In this document: one piece after another, positions 18,701 to 26,263 of the stretch
Numbering within the stretch: the first letter of the stretch is position 1
Layout of the letters: every line of letters starts with the position of its first letter
Assembly: GCA_021613335.1 (NCBI GenBank)
Contig: JAJTWR010000431.1
Coordinates: 930,001 to 994,000 of the forward strand
Direction: 5' to 3'
DNA length: 64,000 nt
DNA from: Whitmania pigra
Taxonomy: Eukaryota; Annelida; Clitellata; Hirudinida; Haemopidae
Notes under the pieces: model-generated
What the model saw: only the letters and a program-made list of their open reading frames with translations
What the model was told of the DNA's origin: nothing
Database searches by the model: none
Translations under genes and position numbers: made by a program

Positions 18701-18729
18701 ACCAAGCTGCTGCGAAGCACCCAATTCAT
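15706..18729 (-). CDS. Large RCC1-repeat lipoprotein with lectin-like segment
   Basis: This 1,007-residue lipoprotein has a signal ending in LVVTAC at residue 18. Residues about 45-400 form RCC1-type propeller repeats (HACAVESNTGDVYCWGRGDA, RSCAALVGGGVQCWG, YSNNTCALSDDGQVTCWG). An Ig/PKD-like stretch follows near 415-505 (DVDFEVIAVPARAGEKLTYT). At about 630-710 there is a beta-trefoil-like segment with DLCLTL, NRQLWML and KCLGIRG. The last 200 residues contain beta-strand-rich sequence with TIEVTVPSKASAW, vaguely like aerolysin-fold proteins (weak inference). It is probably surface-exposed; substrate unknown. It lies between two tyrosine-degradation genes on the same strand. Confidence 0.75.
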   Translation of the reverse strand: MNWVLRSSLVAVLVVTACSVPNPTPDASVDTSDIGGDVGGTRLVPLLAKSVSAGASHACAVESNTGDVYCWGRGDAGQLGDGTNQATVWPVKVTGLNGPALRVSVGGDRSCAALVGGGVQCWGAFSKVNRTTNTLEGSSTPTEEVKVHGNAFAVHTYSNNTCALSDDGQVTCWGKQGPSLGNRLTADVLPPNTVRFYNQGSPTISLEGGLTAVRCALAIDNRAKCIGDNLTGSFGTYKQGPAELQGYPRSIGQEWWPFPMTAVTANIGWGCAMKAGKNVTCWGKRPLIGGALEEYNWMGSSEYPELTDVTRLYTAQSAELLCFTTAAGSLKCLGASMPYFAGGAPPYAVREIPGLPGPVAELAAGLRFACVRLDDQRVFCWESGDLDNPYARQSYARDLALPSQMMRRETVNPSTLPVLVRDIEDKEAFVGDDVDFEVIAVPARAGEKLTYTWFINGQEDPSTTGNRLSLSALTLEQSSTVVYAQVTGPKGVLETRRAGLVVRPKPLPETKNPIYLIGFRLGFKKNADLGTNIYTSDPNAVLDLNTISRQGAGLPASGFVPGNNSLLLVGGFADPATVNVETSSGSQQLSQAAFYTPASTPSAAQLADFQFLFRAAPGRSDGVIRIHRKTRPDLCLTLIESIGSGGGGVTAAKRLAVVTRDKCSEDNRQLWMLERTPSDVTVFDGDGDFVIRSVAPSYKSKCLGIRGYAAPGNVTALAGTLLGKGTNGTTLAEAYREAYAQLTKLGTAASNVAYPLEAVDCANPEYVTHFHLGTEPTPIVDGNSDYGLLHSWAIQSVLAASVAPAAADAPGVDAALFPVVRLAAQPRLTRGKYRYASPVSGEVPYVTNDTATEQQMSIKFRDKVILREELAYGATYEGPEILWGKTFGIAAGVFANAKKFVESLGGLQGSFGLSAADAKESTIEVTVPSKASAWLASEERWLKGAASYYVESTLPEKTNLPLMTFRQVTLEAPDGKPTVCTNTVLYEPWSACALTWPSGVEYLRPAK

Positions 18730-18853
18730 CCGACAACTCCTTTTTCGCAGCCAAAGAGCTTACGGCGTAATTGTAACTCCGTAATGCTGCGAAACTTGCG
18801 CTTAACACACTGCCCCGCGCTTGGAAGTGGTTAGAGTTTCCCGGGAATTTTGC

Positions 18854-18878
18854 AGGGCCCGCTCGCTTGAGCGGCCCT
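18854..18878. other. GC-rich hairpin between fumarylacetoacetase and RCC1 gene
   Basis: AGGGC-C-CGCTC (18854-18864), loop GCTT, GAGCG-GCCCT (18869-18878) form a ten-pair stem with one bulge just past the end of the gene at 18881. No U-tract follows on either strand, so it may stabilise the mRNA end rather than terminate on its own. Confidence 0.4.
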
Positions 18879-18880
18879 CA

Positions 18881-19855
18881 TCACAGCGCTCGCACTCGCT
18901 GGTGGATGCGCCCGAAGAGCGATGTGGTGTCCTCGCCGAACATCTCGATTTCCACCGTGTCGCCATAGCGCAGGAACGGGGTCCTCGGTGTTCCGTCGGC
19001 GATAGTTTCGAGCATGCGCTTTTCGGCGATGCAGGAGTATCCGCGGGAGGTGTCCTCGTTGGACACCGTCCCCGAGCCAAGAATAGTCCCCGCCGTGTAC
19101 GAGCGCGTCTTGCAAATGTGCTCGATGAGTTCGAAGAACGAGAAGTGCATCTCCTTGCCAGCGTCGGGGTTGCCCACCCGAACTCCGTTGTGCCAGGACT
19201 CTAACGGGCGATGGAGGCGCCCGTCGCGCCAGGCAGGCCCGAGTTCGTCGGGGGTGCAGACCACCGGAGCGAGCGCCGTTGCCGGTTTGCTCTGAAAGAA
19301 GCCAAAGCCCTTCGCGAGTTCAGCCGGGATCAAATTGCGCATGGTCACGTCGTTTACAATCAGCACCAGTCGCACGTAGCGGCTCGCCTGACTCGCGCGG
19401 GTGCCCCGCGGGGTGTCGCCAAGGATGACCGCCACCTCCGACTCGAAGTCCGGGCCCCAAGACTCGTCGGCCGGGATGTCCGCGTGGGGAGCCAGCATCT
19501 CCGAGCCGCCGCCTTGATAGATGAGCGGGTCGGTGAGGTAGCCCTCCGGGGGAGCAGCCTTGCGGGCTTTTCGGACGAGCAAGACGTGGTTCAAGAAGGC
19601 CGAGCCATCGACCCAGTCGTAAACCCGTGGCAATGGCGCAAGCAGTTTCTGCGGATCGAACACCGCCTTGGGCGCTTTTCCGGTTTCCAGCGCCTGTGCG
19701 AGTTCGCGCAGGGCAGGCTCCTTCGCATCCCAATCATCGAGGGCCGCTTGGAGGTTCGGTGCAATCGCCGCTGCGCTGGTGATGTGCTTGAGCGCCCGGT
19801 CGACGACGTACAATGCGCCGTCGCGGGTTCCATCTCGCACTGTCGCTAGTTTCAT
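18881..19855 (-). CDS. Fumarylacetoacetate hydrolase family protein
   Basis: The 324-residue protein has the FAH fold. Metal and substrate motifs include GPDFESEVAVILGD (two acidic ligands), RLVLIVNDVTMRN (Asp ligand) and the Lys of FFQSKPATALAPVVCTP; GTILGSGTVSN completes the site. The family cleaves fumarylacetoacetate or related beta-diketones. With hppD and hmgA nearby it most likely performs the last step of tyrosine catabolism, giving fumarate and acetoacetate. No maleylacetoacetate isomerase was found in the window. Confidence 0.88.
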   Translation of the reverse strand: MKLATVRDGTRDGALYVVDRALKHITSAAAIAPNLQAALDDWDAKEPALRELAQALETGKAPKAVFDPQKLLAPLPRVYDWVDGSAFLNHVLLVRKARKAAPPEGYLTDPLIYQGGGSEMLAPHADIPADESWGPDFESEVAVILGDTPRGTRASQASRYVRLVLIVNDVTMRNLIPAELAKGFGFFQSKPATALAPVVCTPDELGPAWRDGRLHRPLESWHNGVRVGNPDAGKEMHFSFFELIEHICKTRSYTAGTILGSGTVSNEDTSRGYSCIAEKRMLETIADGTPRTPFLRYGDTVEIEMFGEDTTSLFGRIHQRVRAL

Positions 19856-19874
19856 CGTGTCCCCTACCGAACGG

Positions 19875-21248
19875 TTACCCCATTTGTACCGCTGATTCTA
19901 CCCGCGGCTCGACCGCCGTCGGGTAGCGACCGCTGAAGCACGCCGAGCAGGTCGTCTCACCACCAGGGTCATTCACTGCGGTCTGCAGACCTTCGAGCGA
20001 CAAGTACGCGAGGGTGTCTGCTCCGATGAAGCGGGCCACTTCCTGAACCTCGTGCGACGACGCGATGAGTTCCCGCCGCCGCGGCGTGTCGATGCCGTAG
20101 TAGCAGGGCCAGGCCGTCGGCGGGCTCGACACCCGAAAGTGGATTTCCTTCGCCCCGGCTTCGCGAAGCATCTTCACGATTTTTCGCGACGTCGTTCCGC
20201 GGACGATGGAGTCGTCGATGACAATCGCCCGCTTTCCGGCGAGCGCCGAGACCACCGGCGCGAGCTTGAGCTTCACGCCGAAGTTGCGGATTGCCTGCTG
20301 CGGTTCGATGAAGGTGCGCCCGACATAGTGGCTGCGAATGAGGCCGATGTCGTAGGGGATGCCCGACTGCTCCGCGTAACCGATGGCCGCCGGAACGCCG
20401 GAGTCGGGAACCGCGATGACGACGTCGGCGTCGATAGGAGCTTCCTCGGCGAGGCGCCGCCCGAGGCGCTTGCGCACGTCGAACACGCCCAAGCCGAAGA
20501 CTGTCGAGTCCGGGCGCGCGAAGTACACGAGCTCAAATATGCAGCGCTTCGGCGCCGCCCGAGGAAAGGGGAAGCTCGACTTGAGGCCGTGCTCGTCGAT
20601 GACGATGACCTCCCCCGGCTCGACCTCGCGCACGTACTTCGCTTCGATGAGGTGCAAGGCCGTCGTCTCCGAGGCGAGCACATACGCCTCGCCGAGCTTC
20701 CCGAGAACGAGCGGCCGGAAGCCGCGCGGGTCGCGCGCGGCGATGAGTTGGGTCGGGGACAGCACGAGAATGGCGTAGGCGCCGTCCACGGCGCGCAGGG
20801 CTTCGACGAGCCGCGCTTCGAGTGTCGGGGCCTTGGAGCGCGCGAGCAAGTGCACCGCGAGTTCAGTGTCGGCGTCGCTCTGGAAAATCGCCCCCACCGA
20901 GGAGAGCTCCTTGCGCAGCGCCCGCTCGTTCACGAAGTTCCCGTTGTGCGAGAAGGCGAGGCTCACCTCGCCACAGCGCGCGGAGAGCGGCTGGGCGTTC
21001 TGCAGGTTGGAGCCACCGGCGGTCGCGTAGCGCACGTGCCCGACCGCCGAGTGGCCGACGAGCGAGGCGAGCACTGGCTCGGTGAAGATATCCGCCACGT
21101 GGCCCGTCGCCCGGTGCGCTTGGAGGCGCAGTCCGTCCGACGAGACGATGCCTGCGGACTCTTGACCGCGGTGCTGAAGCGCGTGCAACCCCAGGTAAGT
21201 GAGGTGTGCCGCCTCATTGTGACCGTAGATGCCAACGATTCCGCACAT
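19875..21248 (-). CDS. purF: Amidophosphoribosyltransferase
   Basis: The 457-residue enzyme makes the first committed purine step (PRPP + Gln to phosphoribosylamine). The catalytic nucleophile is Cys2 (MCGIVGIYG), with no propeptide. LQHRGQESAGI and HNGNFVNE belong to the glutaminase domain; AIVIDDSIVRGTTS is the PRPP-binding loop. Cys in WPCYYGID and the pair in TTCSACFSGRYP match the Fe-S-cluster (B. subtilis-type) subgroup. It ends 19 bases before the fumarylacetoacetase start on the same strand. Confidence 0.96.
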   Translation of the reverse strand: MCGIVGIYGHNEAAHLTYLGLHALQHRGQESAGIVSSDGLRLQAHRATGHVADIFTEPVLASLVGHSAVGHVRYATAGGSNLQNAQPLSARCGEVSLAFSHNGNFVNERALRKELSSVGAIFQSDADTELAVHLLARSKAPTLEARLVEALRAVDGAYAILVLSPTQLIAARDPRGFRPLVLGKLGEAYVLASETTALHLIEAKYVREVEPGEVIVIDEHGLKSSFPFPRAAPKRCIFELVYFARPDSTVFGLGVFDVRKRLGRRLAEEAPIDADVVIAVPDSGVPAAIGYAEQSGIPYDIGLIRSHYVGRTFIEPQQAIRNFGVKLKLAPVVSALAGKRAIVIDDSIVRGTTSRKIVKMLREAGAKEIHFRVSSPPTAWPCYYGIDTPRRRELIASSHEVQEVARFIGADTLAYLSLEGLQTAVNDPGGETTCSACFSGRYPTAVEPRVESAVQMG

Positions 21249-21295
21249 GTCATTCCTCGCAGTGAGTCTACCTACGACCTAACCACTCATACGCC

Positions 21296-22063
21296 TTATT
21301 CAAGTTCGCTGCTCGTGCTTCCCGAGAGCGGCCGCCAGGCGCCCTCTGCCAAACCGTCGAGCGTCCACGGGCCGATGCGCACCCGGCGCAGCGTCCGTAC
21401 GTGGTAGCCGCAGGCGGCAAACATCCGACGCACCTGATGGTAGCGCCCCTCGTACAGGGTGACACGCGCCAAATGCTCGCCGCACGATGCCAGCGTCGCC
21501 GCAGCGGTCGGCTTCGCTTCGCCGGAGAGCAGCAGTCCGGCGGCGAAGGCGGCGATCGTCGCTTCGTCGACGGGCTTCTCCAACTCGGCCAGGTACTCTT
21601 TTTCAAGCCGCGCCCGCGGCGAGGTCAGGCGATGGACGAGTTCGCCCATGTCGGTGACGACGAGGAGCCCCGACGTATCCTTGTCGAGGCGTCCGGCAGT
21701 CGTCACCGGCGGGTCCCGCTGCAACCACCGCGGCGGAAGGAGATCGTATACGAGCGGGCCCTCGTCCCCGGCGTGCGAGCACACGTAGCCCACCGGTTTG
21801 TGGAAGAGGACCGCGAGCCCCAAGGGAAAGTCGAGCGGCGCACCATCGAGGAGGATTTCCTCCGGCGGCACCCGGACCGAGCTGTCGTGGAGCACCTCCG
21901 CACTGCCCTGCCTCGTCACGCGACCTTTGGCGCAGAGCAGGCCGGCCTCTTTGCGCGAGCAGTAGCCGAGCGCACGGAGCGTCGCGTCGACGCGCCGCGC
22001 CCGCGCACCACTTCGTTGCGGGTGTTGTGCCCGCGAAATGTCTGGCGAAGCTCGTACGGGCAT
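21296..22063 (-). CDS. RsuA/RluB-family rRNA pseudouridine synthase
   Basis: The product is 255 residues from ATG 22063. An S4 RNA-binding domain (RVDATLRALGYCSRKEA) precedes the catalytic domain with GRLDKDTSGLLVVTD, whose Asp is the nucleophile, and the later EGRYHQVRRMFAACG. It should modify one U in 16S or 23S rRNA; the short S4-plus-catalytic form is closest to RsuA. A TTG at 22093 overlapping the upstream stop (TTGA) would give ten more residues. It follows a small unknown gene on the same strand. Confidence 0.87.
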   Translation of the reverse strand: MPVRASPDISRAQHPQRSGARARRVDATLRALGYCSRKEAGLLCAKGRVTRQGSAEVLHDSSVRVPPEEILLDGAPLDFPLGLAVLFHKPVGYVCSHAGDEGPLVYDLLPPRWLQRDPPVTTAGRLDKDTSGLLVVTDMGELVHRLTSPRARLEKEYLAELEKPVDEATIAAFAAGLLLSGEAKPTAAATLASCGEHLARVTLYEGRYHQVRRMFAACGYHVRTLRRVRIGPWTLDGLAEGAWRPLSGSTSSELE

Positions 22064-22089
22064 GCTGCCCGCCAACCTGCGCCGGGTTA

Positions 22090-22407
22090 TCAATTGGTGC
22101 TGAGGACTTCGATGGCGAGAGATGGTTTGGAATCCACCTGGACGCGAACCGAACCCAAGAAGAGGATGATGCGCCCGGGGAACGACGGGTCTTCCCGCAC
22201 ACTCTTCACCGGTGCGATGTTGACGTCGGCGCGGGTGACGCCCTTCGCGTCTTGCAGCACGGCCATGAATCGTTGTTGGCCGGATTCGATTCGCACCTTC
22301 ATCTTGCCACCGTCGGCGCCGTTCACGAGGAAGGTGACGACTCCCCCGCCGCCTTCAAGCTCTGTCGCACCAAGGATGTGGGCCAATCGTCGGATACTGT
22401 CGTCCAT
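22090..22407 (-). CDS. Small unknown protein upstream of the pseudouridine synthase
   Basis: The 105-residue protein of unknown family has a good ribosome site (GAGGAG, about 6 bases before the ATG at 22407), which supports it as a real gene. It looks like a compact alpha/beta fold without signal or membrane segment (GGVVTFLVNGADGGKMKVRI, RIILFLGSVRVQV). It is immediately upstream of the pseudouridine synthase, possibly overlapping its TTG start, so the two are likely co-transcribed. Confidence 0.65.
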   Translation of the reverse strand: MDDSIRRLAHILGATELEGGGGVVTFLVNGADGGKMKVRIESGQQRFMAVLQDAKGVTRADVNIAPVKSVREDPSFPGRIILFLGSVRVQVDSKPSLAIEVLSTN

Positions 22408-22557
22408 GAAATCTCCTCAGGTAAATGACGTACTTCGCTCCTGCGCAATGCTCCCTTATTGCGAAACCCACGGTGCTGTCGATGGACCTCCTTGTGATTT
22501 TTTTCTCGCTCATGGAAGCGTCGCAAACGCCCCAAGAAGCGTGCTACCAAGGTTGAC

Positions 22558-23040
22558 ATGAAGTCGTTTCTCCGCATGGGACCTGAAGCACTCCCGAAGG
22601 TATGGGACCGCGTGAAAAACCTCCCCCGAGGAGGTCGGATTATGAGCCTCCTCATCGGACGGATGGCCCGGTACACCGGCACTATCCCCTTTGAGATTCT
22701 GGAACTCTCCCCCGGCTATGCGCGGGTGCGCATGAGCGACACCGGCCGGGTGCGCAACCACTTGGGTTCCGTACACGCCATCGCGCTCGCAAACTTGGGC
22801 GAGGCGTCGAGCGGCCTCGCATTCAACATGGGCCTGCCGCCGGGCACGCGAGCCATCCTCACCCAATTCCACATCGACTATCTGAAGAAGGCCCGTGGCC
22901 CCATCACCGCGGAGTGCCGTTGTGCGCAGCCCTCCTCCAACGAGCAGCGCGACTACGAAGTGGAAGCACAGCTCACCGATGAGGCCGGCGACACTGTCGC
23001 TCGCGTTCGAGCGACCTGGCGCGCCGGGCCGCGCGCCTGA
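22558..23040 (+). CDS. Hotdog-fold DUF4442/thioesterase-like protein
   Basis: The 160-residue protein resembles the DUF4442/PaaI-like hotdog family: PFEILELSPGYARVRM, then VRNHLGSVHAIALANLGEASSG, with the His-containing helix typical of hotdog thioesterases, and ILTQFHIDYLKKARGPI. Such proteins usually act on acyl-CoA or acyl-ACP thioesters; the substrate is unknown. A weak ribosome site AAGG precedes the ATG by six bases. The lytic transglycosylase gene overlaps its 3' end. Confidence 0.78.
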   Translation: MKSFLRMGPEALPKVWDRVKNLPRGGRIMSLLIGRMARYTGTIPFEILELSPGYARVRMSDTGRVRNHLGSVHAIALANLGEASSGLAFNMGLPPGTRAILTQFHIDYLKKARGPITAECRCAQPSSNEQRDYEVEAQLTDEAGDTVARVRATWRAGPRA

Positions 23041-23674
23041 CCTCTTCGTCAGAGCTTTAACGCGCCCATGGAAAGCCCTGCGTCGGCGCCGCAAGCTCGT
23101 GCGCAACATTCTCCGCGCTGCGCTGCTCTTGGCCTCACCGTTCCTCGCGCTCAACCTCGCGGTCGCCTTCTTCGGCAGTAGCCTCGTCTTCCCGCTCTCG
23201 CCGTACTTCCTCGCCAACAAGTGGGAAGCCCTGCGCCTGTACGCGCGCCATCGCTCGCACTGCCTTTTCGGACCTCCGCACCCCAACCCAGCGGATGTCG
23301 CCCGCGAGGCCGAGATTCAGTACGGGCTGCCGCGCGGACTCATGAGTGCCATCGTCGAGGTCGAATCCGGCAATCGCGCGCACCGCATCTCCGCCGCGGG
23401 CGCCATGGGGCCAGCGCAGTTGATGAGCGGTACCGCGCGCGACCTGCGGGTGGCAGACCCCTTCGACGTCACCACCTCCATCGACGGCGGTGCGCGCCAC
23501 ATTCGGAATCTGCTGCGCCGCTACCGCGACATCACGCTCGCGGTGGCCGCCTACAACGCGGGCCCCGGGAACGTCGGCACCTCTGTGCCGAAGAACTCCG
23601 AGACGCCCTCTTACGTTTCCAAGGTGATGCGCCGCTACCAAGAGCTCGCCACCGAAAGTGGTACGCGCCGTTAA
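22979..23674 (+). CDS. Membrane-anchored lytic transglycosylase (SLT domain)
   Basis: The C-terminal 130 residues form an SLT domain: GLPRGLMSAIVEVESGNRA with the catalytic Glu, AAGAMGPAQLM, DVTTSIDGGARHIRNLL and LAVAAYNAGPGNV. An N-terminal hydrophobic segment (NILRAALLLASPFLALNLAV) is a signal anchor, so the enzyme acts on peptidoglycan in the periplasm. The start is uncertain: ATG 22979 overlaps the hotdog gene by 62 bases, while GTG 23099 would begin just before the hydrophobic segment. It is probably co-transcribed with the upstream gene. Confidence 0.85.
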   Translation: MRPATLSLAFERPGAPGRAPDLFVRALTRPWKALRRRRKLVRNILRAALLLASPFLALNLAVAFFGSSLVFPLSPYFLANKWEALRLYARHRSHCLFGPPHPNPADVAREAEIQYGLPRGLMSAIVEVESGNRAHRISAAGAMGPAQLMSGTARDLRVADPFDVTTSIDGGARHIRNLLRRYRDITLAVAAYNAGPGNVGTSVPKNSETPSYVSKVMRRYQELATESGTRR

Positions 23675-23691
23675 GTTTTTGGGGAGGGGGA

Positions 23692-23722
23692 GCTTTGCGG
23701 CCGCCGCAAGCGGCCAGCAAGC
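23692..23722. terminator. Possible bidirectional terminator hairpin
   Basis: GGCCGC (23699-23704), loop CGCAA, GCGGCC (23710-23715), with outer GCTT/AAGC pairing, sits between the converging transglycosylase and CBM-like genes. No clean U-tract follows, so it is only a possible terminator. Confidence 0.4.
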
Positions 23723-23762
23723 TGTGCTTCTAGGACTCAGGCTTCGAGGGCTCAGCGACTAG

Positions 23763-24233
23763 CTAGACGGTCTTCTGTTTGTAGTTGCTGCCGTTGTTGT
23801 TGAGCCACACCTCTCCGGCTGCGCGCTCAAGGCAAGTGTCATGCGCCGCCCGAGCCGAGATGCCGACCCGCAGTGCGAACTCCACTTCGGTATTGGGCGC
23901 AACTTCGGGCAAGAAGATGTAGCCGTTGACCATCGGACAGGGCACGTCGGTGCTGCGGGTGACCCGGGTGGTCTGCCATCCGTTGATGGTCCAGTAGACC
24001 TCCGTCCAAGCGATGATCAGGTTTGCACATCCGCGCTCGTGCCAACCGTTCGCGGTCGCGAGTTCTTGAAGCTCCTTCATCCCCGTGTGCACGAGAAAGT
24101 GGATAGACGCGAGTGGTGCTACGGGAACATTCACAGGCCTTGCTATCCAGAATCCGGAGACTCTTTTTCCTCCGCCGGCTTCGATGGAGGGAGGGAGGTA
24201 TGGCCGCTGTGGGGTACGCTTGGGGGGCTTCAT
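23763..24233 (-). CDS. Unknown protein with carbohydrate-binding-module-like C-terminus
   Basis: The 156-residue product runs from ATG 24233 (GAGGA about 5 bases upstream). The second half has CBM21/CBM53-like features: VYWTINGWQTTRVT, PNTEVEFALRVG and the terminal AAGEVWLNNNGSNY, close to the W-D-N-N-x-G-x-N-Y ending of starch-binding modules. The first half includes a Pro-rich basic segment and IHFLVHTGMKEL. No secretion signal is visible. A glycogen- or surface-related role is possible but unproven. Confidence 0.5.
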   Translation of the reverse strand: MKPPKRTPQRPYLPPSIEAGGGKRVSGFWIARPVNVPVAPLASIHFLVHTGMKELQELATANGWHERGCANLIIAWTEVYWTINGWQTTRVTRSTDVPCPMVNGYIFLPEVAPNTEVEFALRVGISARAAHDTCLERAAGEVWLNNNGSNYKQKTV

Positions 24234-24446
24234 GTTTGTCCTCACTTTCAGCTGCTGGGTTTGTCTACGGTCAACCTCTCTTTCTTGTAACTTCGGTTTC
24301 GAATTCTTGATGGCTACTGTTCGAATCACATTATGCGCCTTTTCAACAAAAGATCACAGTGGGGGTCCGACGAAATTTTTCGCCATCAGACGTGAGAATT
24401 CTCTCGAGAACTTTGACTTTCCCTCACTCGGCGGGTTCGCCCAATC

Positions 24447-25091
24447 GTGAGCAACGTGCTCCTTCATCCAACGGTTGCTTCTCGTGCGAGTGGATCAAGC
24501 GGGATTGCAAACCCTGAACAACCCTCTCGTTCCGACCGAGAGCTGCTGCAGGCCTTCCTTGATGGGAATTCCCATGCGTTTGCGACACTCGTCACCCGCT
24601 ACCGGGTACTCGTATTCCAGGTGCTGCGCCGCTACACCCGCGACTCGGAAGAAACCCTCGACCTGCTCCAGCGCACCTATGTCCGGGCGCTCGAAGCAGC
24701 CCACGGGAGCTTTCCAAAGCTGCTCGCTTCGGAAGTTTCGGAAGAGCAGACCGCCTTTCGCTCCTGGCTCCTGCGCATCGCCGTCAACCTTGCGAAGAAC
24801 CACCTGCGCGACAATTCCCGGCGGCGCTACGAGCCGATTTCCGACGAGTCTGCTGTCACCACCACGACCACCGACGCCCTCGAAGTTGCCCAAGAGCGAG
24901 CACTCGTTCGCGACGCGCTCGCCACACTTTCGCCGCGGCTGCAGGAGCTCGTCACCCTGCGCATCGACGCTGAACTTTCCTTTGCCGAAATCGGAGCGAC
25001 TTTGAACATCACCGAAGGCAACGCCAAATCCCAATTTCACTACGCGCTGAAACGCTTGAGCGCGCTCGTCAGCCGCAAGGAGGCACCATGA
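24447..25091 (+). CDS. ECF-family RNA polymerase sigma factor
   Basis: The 214-residue sigma factor has region 2 (AFATLVTRYRVLVFQVLRRY, DLLQRTYVRALEA, FRSWLLRIAVNLAKNHLRD) and region 4 (LATLSPRLQELVTLRI, SFAEIGATLNITEGNAKSQF, HYALKRL). It begins at GTG 24447. Its TGA overlaps the ATG of the anti-sigma gene (ATGA), the usual coupling for ECF/anti-sigma pairs. With the downstream periplasmic sensor it forms a three-gene envelope or metal stress regulon. Confidence 0.92.
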   Translation: MSNVLLHPTVASRASGSSGIANPEQPSRSDRELLQAFLDGNSHAFATLVTRYRVLVFQVLRRYTRDSEETLDLLQRTYVRALEAAHGSFPKLLASEVSEEQTAFRSWLLRIAVNLAKNHLRDNSRRRYEPISDESAVTTTTTDALEVAQERALVRDALATLSPRLQELVTLRIDAELSFAEIGATLNITEGNAKSQFHYALKRLSALVSRKEAP

Positions 25092-25504
25092 CTTGTGAAG
25101 ACTGCATCGCCAACTTGGGAAGCCCCGAATCCGCGGCGCACCTCGAAAGCTGCCCGTCGTGCGCGGAACTCGCGCGCACCGCGAGCGTCCTCGCGATGCC
25201 GCCGCTGACCGCAGCGGAGCTGCGCGGCATTGAAGCGCTTCCCATCCCCGAGGCCATCATCGTCCGCCCGCGCCCGCTCTTTGCTCGGTTCGCGGGCTAC
25301 GCCATCGCTGCCGGACTTGGCGCACTCACCATGCTCGCCGCCGAGCGCGGTTTCAAACCGGCGCCCACTCCGCCCTCGGCCACCGCAGCGGTATGCCCGA
25401 CTGATTACGCAAACGACGATGACCTTTCCGACGACTGGGGGTTCTACGACTGGACGTGGTTATCCCAGTCCGAAAACTCAACCTCCGAAGGAGAAGCTTC
25501 ATGA
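25088..25504 (+). CDS. Zinc-finger-type anti-sigma factor
   Basis: The 138-residue membrane protein starts MTCEDCIANL and has HLESCPSCAEL, a Cys/His-rich zinc-binding anti-sigma domain, in the first 35 residues. One transmembrane helix (FAGYAIAAGLGALTMLAAER) lies near residues 60-80, and an acidic, Trp-rich tail (DDDLSDDWGFYDWTW) follows in the periplasm. It should hold the sigma factor at the membrane. It overlaps both neighbours by four bases, so all three are translationally coupled. Confidence 0.82.
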   Translation: MTCEDCIANLGSPESAAHLESCPSCAELARTASVLAMPPLTAAELRGIEALPIPEAIIVRPRPLFARFAGYAIAAGLGALTMLAAERGFKPAPTPPSATAAVCPTDYANDDDLSDDWGFYDWTWLSQSENSTSEGEAS

Positions 25505-26091
25505 AAAGCCTCATCGCCGTACTGCTGTTAGCAATCCCCACTCTCGCGCATGCCGCTCCACCGAATCCACCGAGCGAAGCGGAGCGCGCCGAACATGCGC
25601 GACGCATGCGCACGCGAATTACCATTGAACTTGCCGATGCGCTTCGCCTCGACAATGCCGCGGCCCTGAAGCTCTCGTCGGCGTTGGACGCGGCGTTGCA
25701 GAAACAAGAGCCGCTGCACCAACGCCTGCGCGAATCGATGCAGACAATCCGCGCGGCCGCAAACGATGACGCCGCTGCTCTCGCGAAGCTCGACGAGGCG
25801 GTGAAGACGTTGCACGAGTCTCGTCGCAAGCTCGTCGAAAACGAGGCCGAGTCTTTCGCGGTCATCACCAAGGACTTAACGCCAGTGCAGCGAGCGCGGT
25901 TCCTCGTGACGGTGGCGCGCCATTTCCGCATGGGCCATGGCCCTGAAGGACACGGCCCTGGTGGACACGGACCTGGTGGAGGCCGCGGCCCTGGCGACCG
26001 ACGTGGACCGGGCGACCGCGGCGAGCGCCGTTGGCCGGGCGAGCGCGGCACTCCGAGCGAAGCACCATCGGAGAAGCCGCAAGCGAACTGA
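25501..26091 (+). CDS. Periplasmic metal-sensor-like protein (CnrR/Spy type) with His/Gly tail
   Basis: The 196-residue secreted protein has a signal peptide (LIAVLLLAIPTLAHA) and then an all-helical core with ITIELADALRLD, LRESMQTIR and DLTPVQRARFLV, like the Spy/CnrR/ZraP family of periplasmic metal- or stress-sensing chaperones. The C-terminal tail is repetitive (GHGPEGHGPGGHGPGG, then GDRRGPGDRGER) and likely binds metal. It is the third gene in the sigma/anti-sigma operon and probably feeds the signal to the anti-sigma factor. A strong terminator follows. Confidence 0.78.
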   Translation: MKSLIAVLLLAIPTLAHAAPPNPPSEAERAEHARRMRTRITIELADALRLDNAAALKLSSALDAALQKQEPLHQRLRESMQTIRAAANDDAAALAKLDEAVKTLHESRRKLVENEAESFAVITKDLTPVQRARFLVTVARHFRMGHGPEGHGPGGHGPGGGRGPGDRRGPGDRGERRWPGERGTPSEAPSEKPQAN

Positions 26092-26117
26092 CGACCTCGA
26101 CTCCCCTCGAAGTCCAG

Positions 26118-26157
26118 ACTTCGCGTCGACGCCCAGCGTTGGCGCGAAGTTTTTTAT
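26118..26157 (+). terminator. Intrinsic terminator of the ECF operon
   Basis: ACTTCGCG (26118-26125) pairs perfectly with CGCGAAGT (26143-26150), followed by a run of T residues to about 26157. It lies 27 bases after the sensor gene stop. Confidence 0.85.
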
Positions 26158-26263
26158 TTCACTAGTTGGGCAATGACGATTGTGGCAGCCACGTTCTTGG
26201 GATTGAGGGGCACCGACTTTCATTGCCGGGAGTAATTTCTAGCTTCCCCTCGGGAGAAATTCG

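Noticed and set aside
20052..21407. 451-codon + strand open frame over purF
   Set aside because: Antisense shadow of a clearly conserved gene; no family-like sequence and no ribosome site.
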